From positions 62,001 to 126,000 of the forward strand of contig CAYQVH010000006.1 in the NCBI GenBank assembly GCA_964420975.1: a DNA stretch of 64,000 nucleotides, in the 5' to 3' direction. This document shows, in pieces, positions 52,945 through 61,885 of this stretch (within the stretch, counting starts at the first letter, position 1; each line of letters begins with the position of its first letter). Source of the DNA: Accumulibacter sp964420975. Lineage in GTDB: Bacteria; Pseudomonadota; Gammaproteobacteria; Burkholderiales; Rhodocyclaceae. Below the pieces are notes generated by a model. The model made no database searches, had not been told where the DNA came from, and was given only the letters and a program-made list of their open reading frames with translations. The translations under genes were made by a program, and so were the position numbers.

Positions 52945-53583
52945 ATGCAAACCACCCGAATTTGTCTTGTCCGGCACGGCGAAACCAGTTGGAACGCACA
53001 ACAGCGGATCCAGGGACAGATTGACATCGGCCTCAACGAAGCGGGTCTGGAGCAGGCGATGGCAGCGGCCAAATGGCTGGCCGCGCAGACGTTTGCCGCT
53101 GTTTACAGCAGCGATCTGCTGCGCGCCCGGCAAACCGCCGAGTGTATTGCCGTCAGTCTCGGACTGCCACCCGTCCTGCGGCCGGACTTTCGCGAACGAC
53201 GCTACGGACTCTTTGAAGGACTCACGTACGCCGAATCACGCGCGACCTATGCCGCCGACTACTTGGCCTTCGAGCGTCGCGACCCGGAGTTCGTGATTCC
53301 GTGTGGGGGCGAAAGCCTGTTGCAGCTACACGAACGCGTGAGCAACGGACTACAGTGGCTCGCTGCCGCTCATAGTGGAGAGTCGATCATCGTCGTCACC
53401 CATGGCGGCGTGCTTGATATTGTGAATCGCCTCGTCCGTGGCAAGCCACTCGACACGCCTCGGGACTTCCTGATTCCGAACGCAGCGATCAACTGGGTCA
53501 GCACGCGGGGAAACGCGTGGCACCTCGACGCCTGGGGAGAAACTCAACACTTGGCACTGTTTGTGCGCGACGAAATGCCGTGA
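52945..53583 (+). CDS. Histidine phosphatase (phosphoglycerate mutase-like)
   Basis: 212-residue enzyme of the histidine phosphatase superfamily. LVRHGETSWNAQQRIQG holds the catalytic His, YSSDLLRARQTAE the Arg, RERRYGLFEGL the Glu and VTHGGVL the second His. The ATG at 52945 is preferred over GTG 52942. Substrate is unknown; cofactor-dependent mutase, CobC and broad-spectrum phosphatases look alike. Confidence 0.9.
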   Translation: MQTTRICLVRHGETSWNAQQRIQGQIDIGLNEAGLEQAMAAAKWLAAQTFAAVYSSDLLRARQTAECIAVSLGLPPVLRPDFRERRYGLFEGLTYAESRATYAADYLAFERRDPEFVIPCGGESLLQLHERVSNGLQWLAAAHSGESIIVVTHGGVLDIVNRLVRGKPLDTPRDFLIPNAAINWVSTRGNAWHLDAWGETQHLALFVRDEMP

Positions 53584-53667
53584 CTCCCCAACGTGTTTCC
53601 CGAGCGATGGCGACCGCCCCACTTCCCTCTCACCAGCGCCAACCTCAGACGACGGAGCAAACAGCGA

Positions 53668-54099
53668 TCAGCCGGTAATGTACCGTTCCAACTGCTCGAT
53701 GAGGAATTGCTGTTCGGAGATCTTTTCCTTCACCACATCACCGATGGAAACGACGCCAAGCACTCGGCCGTCGCCATCGAGAACGGGCAGGTGGCGGAAA
53801 TGCTTCTCGGTCATGATCGCCATGCACTCATCAACCGTTCGTTCCGGCGTCACATAGAGCACTTTATCGGTCATGATCTCGCGCACCCGCGTGTCCTTCG
53901 AAGCCTTTCCATAAAGAATCACCTTGCGGGCGTAGTCACGCTCGCTAAAGATGCCAACGAGTTGCCTGCCGTCGAGAACGAGGACAGCGCCAACGTTGTG
54001 ATCGGCCATCACCTGCAAAGCGTGAAACACCGCGTCTTCAGGCGAGACAATGACCAGTGGTCCACCTTTATCGGCGAGCAGTTGCCTGAGGGTCTTCAT
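53668..54099 (-). CDS. Tandem CBS-domain protein
   Basis: 143 residues made almost entirely of two CBS motifs (about 12-70 and 75-135): IVSPEDAVFHALQVMADHNVGAVLV..., IFSERDYARKVILYGKAS..., TVDECMAIMTEKHFRHLPVLD... and VVSIGDVVKEKISEQQ. Such proteins bind adenine nucleotides and regulate other enzymes; the target is not indicated by context. Confidence 0.9.
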   Translation of the reverse strand: MKTLRQLLADKGGPLVIVSPEDAVFHALQVMADHNVGAVLVLDGRQLVGIFSERDYARKVILYGKASKDTRVREIMTDKVLYVTPERTVDECMAIMTEKHFRHLPVLDGDGRVLGVVSIGDVVKEKISEQQFLIEQLERYITG

Positions 54100-54265
54100 C
54101 GAGCGTCCTTTCTGGTCTGGTCAGGAAGTCACTGCCATACTAGACCGTCAGGCGCGGGTTGCCAAGAGGAAGGTCTCAACCGCTCGTCGGCGCGAAAGAG
54201 GCAGAGCGCGAGCAGTTGCTCGGCCATTCCCCGCTCGCGCAGTCCGGAAACGGAGTCGGCATCGA

Positions 54266-54709
54266 CTACTGGTAGTAGCCGACCGCGCAGACCTGATCGC
54301 TGACCTTGGTGACGTAGGCAACCTTGGGCACGGGCTCGGCGTGGCCCGGACGCGACCACAGGTAGCTGACTTCGGCGATCGACCCTTCTTTGGCCGCAGC
54401 ATAGAGCTCCTCGCCCAACGCTTTCCCGCCCTTGTCCTTGAGGTCTCGCAGACTCTTGCCAAGGAGGCTGGGATGCGCGGTGAAGTTGCCGTCGAGGCCA
54501 CCGCAGTAGACGTACAGGTCGCGGTCCAGAAAGCCGTCTTCACCTTTGTTGAACTTCTCGATCGCTTTGGGTTTGTCGGTCTTTATCGCAACAACCGCTC
54601 TCTCCAGCATCCCGCGCGCCTCCGCTGGTGTGCCATAGGGCGCTGCCGAAGCGGTGCCAATCGATCCAGAAACCGCCAGCAGCAAAAGCCATCGTCTCTT
54701 TTCTCTCAC
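54266..54709 (-). CDS. Periplasmic single-Cache-domain protein
   Basis: About 147 residues. Signal peptide MREKRRWLLLLAVSGSIGTASA is followed by one sCache-like domain (AIEKFNKGEDGFLDRDLYVYCGGLDGNFTAHPSLLGKSLRDLKDKGGKALGEELY ... VSYLWSRPG). The start is uncertain: I prefer GTG 54709 with GGAAGGAG upstream; ATG 54736 is in frame. A free-standing Cache domain suggests a periplasmic ligand-binding protein; cytochrome-linked relatives exist. Function unknown. Confidence 0.75.
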   Translation of the reverse strand: MREKRRWLLLLAVSGSIGTASAAPYGTPAEARGMLERAVVAIKTDKPKAIEKFNKGEDGFLDRDLYVYCGGLDGNFTAHPSLLGKSLRDLKDKGGKALGEELYAAAKEGSIAEVSYLWSRPGHAEPVPKVAYVTKVSDQVCAVGYYQ

Positions 54710-54957
54710 CACAACTCTCCTTCCTGGTTCGGACATTCCAATGGTCGGCGTAAGCAGAATCAGGATCACGCCGCTTGTGAACCGCAAGAAACACCGGGCG
54801 GACACCGTTCGTCGGTCGAGCCCACTTCCCGGCTTCGTCGGCAGCCTCTTGCGAGCACTCCCGCGAACCTCTTAGCGAGAATCGTGCCCACTAAAGTTTT
54901 TAACAACCAATCAGTAGGTTAGTCGTCGCGCCCAGGCTTAACGACGATTCGGGCCGA

Positions 54958-54985
54958 GCAGCTGTCGGGAAGCCCCGACAGCTGC
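54958..54985. other. Perfect 12-bp stem-loop in an intergenic region
   Basis: GCAGCTGTCGGG (54958-54969), loop AAGC, CCCGACAGCTGC (54974-54985). It lies in the 450-bp gap between the Cache protein and the lipoprotein, which contains no gene. No U-run on either side. Possibly part of a small RNA or a leader. Confidence 0.6.
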
Positions 54986-55025
54986 GCCGGTCGGCGGGTA
55001 GAAACGCCGATCCGACAAACGCTTG

Positions 55026-55049
55026 CCGTGTCGCTGCCCGGCGACACGG
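55026..55049. other. Second perfect stem-loop, 9 bp
   Basis: CCGTGTCGC (55026-55034), loop TGCCCG, GCGACACGG (55041-55049), 40 bp after the first hairpin. Two unrelated perfect stems within 92 bp make a structured RNA plausible. No known RNA family was recognised. Confidence 0.55.
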
Positions 55050-55159
55050 TTCAGGCGCTTCTTCGTGACTGACCATTGACGATAGTGACGCGCGACCACC
55101 ATACTCGGCCGTTGGCAACGACGCGACCTTATGCCGGCGAAAGGGATACGGGGTGGGCT

Positions 55160-55498
55160 ATGGAAACAGCGAGAAATCGGTATGCCTTGGCGCTCGCCGG
55201 CGCGTGCCTGGCAGTCGTCGGTTGCACAAGCGACCAACAACTGCTCGCCAGCGAGGAGAGTATTGCGATCCAGACCGCGGTTCGCCGCGGTCAGTTCGAA
55301 CTGTCGTGCCCGGGCGCGACCGGCGTCGTACTGTCGACCAATCTGTTGCAACCGGTCCTGTGGAATGGAATGGAGCGCGCCGAATACACGATCGGTATCT
55401 CTGGTTGTGGCGAAAAGGCGACGTACCTCGTCGTCTGTCCGCTGGGCTCGCCAAGTTGCTTCGCGGCTTCGGGCAGAAACGCGGCTGTCTGGCAGTAG
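55160..55498 (+). CDS. Small lipoprotein, unknown function
   Basis: 112-residue predicted lipoprotein: METARNRYALALAGACLAVVGC with lipobox AVVGC (Cys22). The mature part has four more Cys (FELSCPG, ISGCGEKA, VVCPLGSPSC), suggesting disulfides, and resembles small conserved periplasmic proteins of Rhodocyclales. ATG 55160 is the start that exposes the signal peptide. Function unknown. Confidence 0.72.
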   Translation: METARNRYALALAGACLAVVGCTSDQQLLASEESIAIQTAVRRGQFELSCPGATGVVLSTNLLQPVLWNGMERAEYTIGISGCGEKATYLVVCPLGSPSCFAASGRNAAVWQ

Positions 55499-55626
55499 CT
55501 TCCCGTCACCATGGCGCGGCCTGAAGCGGGACTTCGCCGGGGATCCCTGGACCTCGCGCCAGCGGCCTGTTGCACTTCGCCGAGACTTGTCAGTCGACCC
55601 CGGAAAACGATACTATTCACCTATTG

Positions 55627-55703
55627 CGAACGGGAGAGAGCGGCTCTGCCGCCGCCGAAGGCGCAATCCCACCCGGAAACGCGCAGGCATCAAGGACCGT
55701 TCG
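55627..55703 (+). promoter_or_regulatory. Glycine riboswitch, aptamer 1
   Basis: P1 helix CGAACGG (55627-55633) with CCGTTCG (55697-55703), seven perfect pairs. Inside are the family landmarks GGGAGAG, GCCGAAGGCGCAA, GGAAAC and CGCAGGCA followed by GGAC. This is the first of two aptamers upstream of gcvT. Confidence 0.85.
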
Positions 55704-55712
55704 TGTAGTGAA

Positions 55713-55817
55713 CTCTGGAGAGCGGCGCCGGCAGTGCAGGGCGCCCACCGATGGGGCAACGCGGCGACGACGGGCAACGTGAGTCGCGCGGACAATCTCT
55801 CAGGTAGACGGACAGAG
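55713..55817 (+). promoter_or_regulatory. Glycine riboswitch, aptamer 2
   Basis: P1 pairs CTCTG (55713-55717) with CAGAG (55813-55817). Conserved segments are GGAGAG, CACCGATGGGGCAA, TCTCTCAGGTA and GGACAGA. It begins ten bases after aptamer 1, so this is a tandem glycine riboswitch. It controls the gcvT-gcvH-gcvP operon. Confidence 0.92.
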
Positions 55818-55850
55818 GGGTGAGCTCGATACTGGGTTCGCCCCTTTCTT
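55817..55850 (+). terminator. Riboswitch expression-platform hairpin
   Basis: GGGGTGA at the end of aptamer 2 can pair with TTCGCCCC at about 55837-55844, followed by TTTCTTGTTT. It abuts the 3' strand of the aptamer 2 P1, so glycine binding and the terminator would compete. An ON switch is inferred, as known for gcvT leaders. Confidence 0.6.
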
Positions 55851-55896
55851 GTTTGTCGAATCGGCTTAAACAAGGCCGTGCAAGAGGTTGATCATC

Positions 55897-56985
55897 ATGC
55901 AGAAGACAGCCCTCAACGAGACTCACCGCCATATCGGCGCACGGATGGTCGACTTCGGCGGCTGGGAGATGCCGCTCCATTACGGATCCCAGATCGAAGA
56001 GCATCATGCTGTACGCCGCGACGCCGGCGTGTTCGACGTCTCGCACATGTGTGCGGTCGACCTTGTGGGGAGGCACGCGAAAGACTTCCTGCGTCGCCTG
56101 CTGGCCAACAACGTCGACAAGCTCAAAGTGCCGGGTAAAGCGCTCTACAGCGCGATGCTCAACGAGAGTGGAGGCGTCGTCGACGACCTGATCGTTTATT
56201 TCTTCGATGAGACACGCTACCGGCTGGTCGTCAATGCGGGTACGGCGGCCGGCGATCTCGCCTGGATGGCGACCTGTCTTGCCGATTGGCAACTCGCGGC
56301 GACCATTCGCCCGCGCCGTGAGGGCGAGGATGCGCTGGCGATGATCGCGGTTCAAGGCCCGAACGCGCGTCGGCGCGTCTGGGAAACGCGACCGGAACAC
56401 CGTTCGGCGTGCGAGTCGTTGCCGCCCTTTACATCGTGCGTCAGCGGCGATCTTCTGATTGCCCGTACCGGTTATACCGGTGAGGACGGCTACGAGATTA
56501 CGCTGCCGGCCGAACAGGCTGCCGCGTGTTGGTCGGATCTGGTTGCCTCCGGCGTCCGCCCTTGCGGTCTCGGTGCGCGCGACACGCTGCGTCTGGAGGC
56601 CGGAATGAACCTGTACGGTCAGGACATGGACGCTACCGTTTCACCGCTCGACGCCGGCCTCGGCTGGACCGTCGACTTCGTTTCCGAGCGTGATTTTGTC
56701 GGCAAGTCAGCGCTGCTCGCACGTCCGCGGCAGTCGCAGTTTCTGGGCCTCGTGCTCCAGGATCGCGGCGTTCTCAGGGCGCATCAGCTGGTCACTACTC
56801 GCCACGGGGACGGTCAGGTGACCAGCGGCAGTTTCTCGCCGACCTTGCAGCGATCGATAGCGCTCGCCCGTTTGCCGTTGCAGGTGGCGATCGGCGACGC
56901 GGTGGACGTCGTCATTCGCGACCGCCCCCTGACCGCAAGAGTCGTCAAGCCGTGCTTCGTCCGGCACGGTGAAATTCTGGTTTAG
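55897..56985 (+). CDS. gcvT: Glycine cleavage system T protein (aminomethyltransferase)
   Basis: 362-residue T protein that transfers the methylene group to tetrahydrofolate. Begins MQKTALNETHRHIGARMVDFGGWEMPLHYGSQIEEH; LFDVSHM-like VFDVSHMCAVDL, ARTGYTGEDGYEI and DTLRLEAGMNLYGQDMD are all seen. The ATG at 55897 has AAGAGG nine bases upstream. First gene after the tandem glycine riboswitch. Confidence 0.97.
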   Translation: MQKTALNETHRHIGARMVDFGGWEMPLHYGSQIEEHHAVRRDAGVFDVSHMCAVDLVGRHAKDFLRRLLANNVDKLKVPGKALYSAMLNESGGVVDDLIVYFFDETRYRLVVNAGTAAGDLAWMATCLADWQLAATIRPRREGEDALAMIAVQGPNARRRVWETRPEHRSACESLPPFTSCVSGDLLIARTGYTGEDGYEITLPAEQAAACWSDLVASGVRPCGLGARDTLRLEAGMNLYGQDMDATVSPLDAGLGWTVDFVSERDFVGKSALLARPRQSQFLGLVLQDRGVLRAHQLVTTRHGDGQVTSGSFSPTLQRSIALARLPLQVAIGDAVDVVIRDRPLTARVVKPCFVRHGEILV

Positions 56986-57052
56986 CGATTGATTTCGTTA
57001 CGATTTTGCCGGTCAAGAGCCCCCTTACCCTCGCCCCCCTTCAGGAGTAGCC

Positions 57053-57436
57053 ATGAACCTTCCTGCCGACCTCAAATACACCAGGAGTCACGAGTGGGTC
57101 CGTCGTGAAGCCGACGACACGATCACCATCGGGATTACCGACCACGCTCAGGAGCTGCTCGGCGACCTGGTGTTTATCGAACTACCGGAGGTCGGCGCCC
57201 TTTTTGCTGCCGAACAGGAGGTGGCCGTCGTCGAATCGGTGAAAGCAGCCGCCGACGTCTATGCGCCGGTGGCCGGCGTCGTGCTTGAGGTCAACCAGGC
57301 GGCGGTCGATGCGCCCGAACTCGTCAACCAGGATCCTTATGGCCAGTGGCTGTTCCGCCTGCGGCCCGAGCAATCCGCCGACCTTGAGAACCTGCTTGAT
57401 GCCTCCGCCTATCAACAGCTGTTGGACGCCGCTTGA
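57053..57436 (+). CDS. gcvH: Glycine cleavage system H protein
   Basis: 127-residue lipoyl carrier. LKYTRSHEWVRREADDTITIGITDHAQELLGDLVFIELPEVG is the H-protein fold; the lipoylated Lys is in VVESVKAAADVYAPV (about residue 64). It shuttles the aminomethyl group between GcvP and GcvT. Between gcvT and gcvP. Confidence 0.98.
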   Translation: MNLPADLKYTRSHEWVRREADDTITIGITDHAQELLGDLVFIELPEVGALFAAEQEVAVVESVKAAADVYAPVAGVVLEVNQAAVDAPELVNQDPYGQWLFRLRPEQSADLENLLDASAYQQLLDAA

Positions 57437-57464
57437 GTTCGTCTGATTCCGCCTGGATCCGCCC

Positions 57465-60344
57465 ATGGAAGCGCCTCCCCTTTCTGTCCTCGAACAGCGC
57501 GACGACTTTCTGAGCCGTCACATCGGTCCCTCGCCAAGCGAGATGGCCACCATGCTGACAGCGGTCGGCGCCAGCGACCTGGACGATCTCGTCGAGCAGA
57601 CGGTGCCGGCGGCGATCCGGCTCACGGCGCCGCTGGCGCTGCCGGAGCCGCGCCCAGAACACGAAGCGCTTGCCGCCTTGCGTACAATGGCCGACCGTAA
57701 CCGTATCCGGCACTCGTTGATCGGTATGGGCTATTCCGACACCTTGACGCCGGCAGTCGTCCTGCGCAACGTGTTGGAGAACCCCGCCTGGTATACCGCC
57801 TACACCCCGTATCAGGCGGAGATTGCGCAGGGGCGTCTGGAGGCTTTGCTCAACTTTCAGCAGATGGTCGCCGATCTTACCGGCCTCGAACTGGCCAATG
57901 CTTCGCTGCTCGACGAAGCGACGGCCGCCGCCGAGGCGATGGCGATGGCCAGGCGGGTAAGCAAGGCAAAATCCAATCGTTTCTTCGTCGACGCAGCGTG
58001 TTTTCCGCAAACGATCGACGTCGTCCGCACCCGCGCCGCGTTCTTCGGCTTTGACCTAGTGTTCGGTGCCCCCGACGAAGCGGCGCGACAGGAGGTGTTT
58101 GGAGCCTTATTCCAGTATCCAAACGATCACGGTGAAGTCAGCGATCTCAGTGGCCAGATCGCGGCAGTCAAGTCGCGCGGCGGGATCGTCGCGCTCGCCT
58201 CCGACCTGATGGCGCTTGTTCTGCTGCGTTCCCCTGGCGAGATGGGCGCCGACATCGCGCTCGGATCGTCACAGCGCTTTGGCATTCCGCTCGGTTTCGG
58301 CGGCCCCCACGCAGCCTTCTTTGCTACCCGCGACGAGTACCGGCGTGCCGTTCCCGGTCGCCTCATCGGCGTTTCGGTCGACAGCCGCGGAAAGCGAGCC
58401 TTGCGTATGGCGCTGCAGACGCGCGAACAGCATATTCGGCGCGAAAAGGCCAATTCCAACATCTGTACGTCACAGGTATTGCTTGCCAATATGGCGGCGA
58501 TGTACGCCATCTACCACGGACCGCAAGGTTTGCGCACCATCGCCACCCGCCTCCACCGTCTGGCGGCCATCCTTGCCGAAGCCGTCCATCGTTCCGGAAT
58601 CAGCGTCCTGACCCGGCAATTTTTCGACACCGTTCGATTCAATCTCGGTAGCCGTGCGCTAAGCGCGTACAAGGCCGCTGCCGAGGCCGGCTACAACCTG
58701 CGCCAGGTGGCTCCCGGCATCCTCGCCGTCGCGGTCAACGAGCGGACTTCGCCGGCCGACATTGGGCGTCTGATCAAGCTGCTGACCGGGGTACACGCCG
58801 ACGTCGCAGCGCTTGACCGGCAGCTGCTGGACGCCGACCCCGCGCTGCCCGCGGCCCTGATGCGTTGCGACCGCATCCTGCAACATCCGGTCTTCAACCG
58901 CCATCACACCGAGACCCAGATGTTGCGCTACTTGAAAACGCTGCAGAACCGGGACCTGGCGCTCGACCATTCGATGATTGCGCTGGGCTCGTGCACGATG
59001 AAACTGAATGCCAGCAGCGAAATGATTCCGGTCAGCTGGTCGCAGTTTGCCGACCTTCACCCCTTTGTTCCACTCGACCAGGCCGAGGGTTACCAGCAGA
59101 TGATTGGCGAACTCGAAGGCTGGCTACGCGCGATCACCGGATTTGACGCCCTCTGTATGCAGCCCAACTCGGGAGCGCAGGGGGAATACGCGGGGCTGGT
59201 CGCCATTTCGCGCTACCACGCCAGTCGTGGCGAGGCCCAACGCAACGTCTGCCTGATCCCGAAATCGGCCCACGGAACCAACCCCGCCACCGCGCAGATG
59301 TGTGGCATGCGCGTCGTGGTCGTCGACTGCGACGACGCCGGCAACATCGAAGTCGCCGACCTCGCCGCCAAGGCGGCGGCGAACGCCAATGAACTCGCTT
59401 GTCTGATGCTCACCTATCCCTCAACGCATGGCGTCTTTGAGGAGGCGGTGACCGACGTCTGCCGCATCGTGCACGAGCACGGCGGACAGGTATACATGGA
59501 CGGCGCCAACCTCAACGCGCAGGTCGGCTTGACGTCACCGGCGCAAATTGGTGCCGACGTCAGCCACCTCAACCTGCACAAGACCTTCTGTATTCCGCAC
59601 GGCGGTGGTGGCCCGGGAATGGGGCCGATCGGCGTCAAGGCCCATCTGGCACCGTTCATGGCCAACCATTCGGTGCAGCCGATTGGTGGCCCCCACCTTG
59701 GCCAGGGAGCGATCGCTGCGGCGCCTTGGGGGTCGGCGTCGATTCTGCCGATTTCCTGGATGTACATCGCGATGATGGGTGGCAAGGGGCTGACGCGTGC
59801 CACCCAGGTGGCGATTCTCAACGCCAACTACCTCGCCAGCCGGCTGCAGGCGCACTATCCGGTGCTTTACCGAGGGCGCAACGGGCGTGTGGCGCACGAG
59901 TGCATCCTCGACATCCGGCCTCTGAAGGCGGTGACCGGCGTCAGCGAGATCGACATCGCGAAGCGACTGATGGACTACGGCTTTCATGCCCCGACGGTCA
60001 GTTTTCCGGTTCCGGGAACGATTATGGTCGAGCCGACTGAATCGGAGTCGAAGGCCGAACTCGATCGCTTTATCGCAGCCCTGGTTGCCATCCGCGATGA
60101 GGTGAGACGGATCGAGACCGGCCAGTGGCCGACCGACAACAACCCGCTGAAACGCGCACCGCATACCCAGGCCGATCTTGCCGAAGACGACTGGCAGCGA
60201 CCCTATACTCGCCAGCAAGCGGCGTTTCCGCTTCCCTACGTGGCTGACAACAAGTTCTGGCCGAGCGTGAACCGCATCGACGACGTTTTCGGCGACCGTC
60301 ACCTGTTCTGTGCCTGCGTACCGGTTGACGACCTGCCGGCATAG
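57465..60344 (+). CDS. gcvP: Glycine cleavage system P protein (glycine decarboxylase)
   Basis: 959-residue single-chain PLP enzyme, N- and C-terminal halves fused (alpha and beta in other bacteria). It starts FLSRHIGPSPSEMATML. PLP Lys is in HLNLHKTFCIPHGGGGPGMGPIG; GSCTMKLNASSEMIPVSW begins the second half. It releases CO2 from glycine and loads GcvH. The order T-H-P is complete; the L protein (lpd) is elsewhere. Confidence 0.98.
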   Translation: MEAPPLSVLEQRDDFLSRHIGPSPSEMATMLTAVGASDLDDLVEQTVPAAIRLTAPLALPEPRPEHEALAALRTMADRNRIRHSLIGMGYSDTLTPAVVLRNVLENPAWYTAYTPYQAEIAQGRLEALLNFQQMVADLTGLELANASLLDEATAAAEAMAMARRVSKAKSNRFFVDAACFPQTIDVVRTRAAFFGFDLVFGAPDEAARQEVFGALFQYPNDHGEVSDLSGQIAAVKSRGGIVALASDLMALVLLRSPGEMGADIALGSSQRFGIPLGFGGPHAAFFATRDEYRRAVPGRLIGVSVDSRGKRALRMALQTREQHIRREKANSNICTSQVLLANMAAMYAIYHGPQGLRTIATRLHRLAAILAEAVHRSGISVLTRQFFDTVRFNLGSRALSAYKAAAEAGYNLRQVAPGILAVAVNERTSPADIGRLIKLLTGVHADVAALDRQLLDADPALPAALMRCDRILQHPVFNRHHTETQMLRYLKTLQNRDLALDHSMIALGSCTMKLNASSEMIPVSWSQFADLHPFVPLDQAEGYQQMIGELEGWLRAITGFDALCMQPNSGAQGEYAGLVAISRYHASRGEAQRNVCLIPKSAHGTNPATAQMCGMRVVVVDCDDAGNIEVADLAAKAAANANELACLMLTYPSTHGVFEEAVTDVCRIVHEHGGQVYMDGANLNAQVGLTSPAQIGADVSHLNLHKTFCIPHGGGGPGMGPIGVKAHLAPFMANHSVQPIGGPHLGQGAIAAAPWGSASILPISWMYIAMMGGKGLTRATQVAILNANYLASRLQAHYPVLYRGRNGRVAHECILDIRPLKAVTGVSEIDIAKRLMDYGFHAPTVSFPVPGTIMVEPTESESKAELDRFIAALVAIRDEVRRIETGQWPTDNNPLKRAPHTQADLAEDDWQRPYTRQQAAFPLPYVADNKFWPSVNRIDDVFGDRHLFCACVPVDDLPA

Positions 60345-60374
60345 GACGCCCCCTATTGTTGCGGAGAAACGACG

Positions 60375-60863
60375 ATGACCTCCCCTCTTTACCAATTCAC
60401 CGCCGACTGCCTGCAAGGCGGTAGCCAATCGCTCGCCGAGTTCCAGGGCCAGGTCCTGCTGATCGTCAACACCGCCAGCGCGTGCGGATTCACGCCGCAG
60501 TACCGCGGCCTTGAAGACCTTTACCAGCGCTATCGGGAACGCGGATTCGCCGTTCTCGGTTTTCCCTGCAACCAGTTTGGTGGCCAGGAACCCGGAGAGG
60601 CGACGGAGATTGCCCACTTCTGCGAGAAGAACTACGGGGTCAGCTTTCCGATGTTCGCCAAGATCGACGTCAATGGCGACGGCGCCCACCCGCTGTACCA
60701 GTACCTGAAAAAGGCGGCGCCTGGCTTGCTCGGCAGTGAGGGAATCAAGTGGAACTTCACCAAGTTTCTGGTCGATCGACAAGGTAAGGTCAGCGCGCGC
60801 TTTGCGCCGGCGACGGCGCCGGAGACCCTTGCCAGTCAGATCGAGGAACTGCTGGCGGGATGA
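60375..60863 (+). CDS. Glutathione peroxidase family protein
   Basis: 162-residue thiol peroxidase. Catalytic Cys in NTASACGFTPQY (about residue 37), then FPCNQFGGQEPG and WNFTKFLVDRQG, the Gln and Trp-Asn of the tetrad. Cys-type, no selenocysteine. It reduces peroxides with thioredoxin or glutathione. Cytoplasmic. Follows gcvP by 30 bp. Confidence 0.95.
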   Translation: MTSPLYQFTADCLQGGSQSLAEFQGQVLLIVNTASACGFTPQYRGLEDLYQRYRERGFAVLGFPCNQFGGQEPGEATEIAHFCEKNYGVSFPMFAKIDVNGDGAHPLYQYLKKAAPGLLGSEGIKWNFTKFLVDRQGKVSARFAPATAPETLASQIEELLAG

Positions 60864-60949
60864 GCGCCATGCCAGAACCCTATCGCAGCCTCAACGAACG
60901 ACGCGGCTCGGCCTGGCGACGGCAAACGACCGTCGTGTGTGCCGCGTGA
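60860..60949 (+). CDS. Possible 29-residue ORF coupled to neighbours
   Basis: An ATG overlapping the glutathione peroxidase stop (ATGA) opens a frame starting MSAMPEPYRSLNERR. It ends in a TGA overlapping the GTG of the DUF455 gene. Basic, no motif. It could be a short coupling ORF or a chance frame; no codon evidence either way. Confidence 0.3.
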   Translation: MSAMPEPYRSLNERRGSAWRRQTTVVCAA

Positions 60950-61737
60950 CGATTCGCCAGCAGGCTTTCGACGCCCTTCTCGTGCCAACGCCAGAGGCGA
61001 AGTGTGCTGCCGTCCACGCAATCGGCGTCAGCGGCGACATCGACCTCAGCCCGCCCGACCAGAGGCGCCTATTGGCCGGCGAGTCGCTTCCCGGTCGTCC
61101 GCCGCGCCCGCCGCTCGTCTCGCCAACACAGGTTCCACAGCGGTCAGTGACGACGATTGCCGGGCGAGCGGCGATGCTTCATGCGCTGGCGCACATCGAA
61201 TTCAATGCCATTAATCTGGCACTCGACATCGTCTGGCGGTTCGACGATCTCCCACTCGCTTTCTACCGCGACTGGATCGCAGTGGCTCACGACGAGGCGC
61301 GTCACTTTCGGCTACTGCAGCAACACTTGGCCACTTTGGGTTTCACGTACGGCGACTTTCCGGCACACGATGGTCTCTGGGAGATGGCCGAAAAGACCCG
61401 CCACGACTTGCTCGCACGCTTGGCGCTGGTACCGCGGACGCTCGAAGCGCGTGGCCTCGACGCGGCACCGTCGATCCGCGACAAACTGCAACGCGTCGGC
61501 GATGAAGGCGGTGCGGCGCTCCTCGACCTCATCCTTCGCGACGAGATCAGTCACGTGGCGATTGGCAATCGCTGGTTCCACTGGCTATGCGCAAAACAGC
61601 GCCGGGACCCACTCGCGAGCCAGGAAGAGCTGGCACGGACTCACCGCGCGCCACGCCCGCGCGGACCATTCAATCTCGAAGCCAGACGGGCGGCTGGCTT
61701 CGACGAGCAGGAGCTGTCTGCCCTACAGGCTCCTTAG
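60946..61737 (+). CDS. DUF455 ferritin-like protein
   Basis: 263-residue protein of the DUF455 ferritin-like superfamily. After an N-terminal region (LVPTPEAKCAAVHAI) a four-helix core has the probable di-iron ligands in HALAHIEFNAINLALD (Glu, His), AHDEARHFRLL (Glu, His) and RDEISHVAIGNRW (Glu, His). GTG 60946 is chosen by matching the family's start. It may be a di-metal oxidase; function not known. Confidence 0.87.
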   Translation: MTIRQQAFDALLVPTPEAKCAAVHAIGVSGDIDLSPPDQRRLLAGESLPGRPPRPPLVSPTQVPQRSVTTIAGRAAMLHALAHIEFNAINLALDIVWRFDDLPLAFYRDWIAVAHDEARHFRLLQQHLATLGFTYGDFPAHDGLWEMAEKTRHDLLARLALVPRTLEARGLDAAPSIRDKLQRVGDEGGAALLDLILRDEISHVAIGNRWFHWLCAKQRRDPLASQEELARTHRAPRPRGPFNLEARRAAGFDEQELSALQAP

Positions 61738-61885
61738 GCGTCGCGCACGGCGTTCGCGCGGCTTGCCCACCCGCCGCGCTGCTGCGGGATAGACTATTTG
61801 TTCCGCTTCGCCAATAATGTCGCCCCTCACCCTCCCGCTAATCCGCCCGGCAACGACCGTGCCCTTCCCGAGTCGAGGTTTGGCC

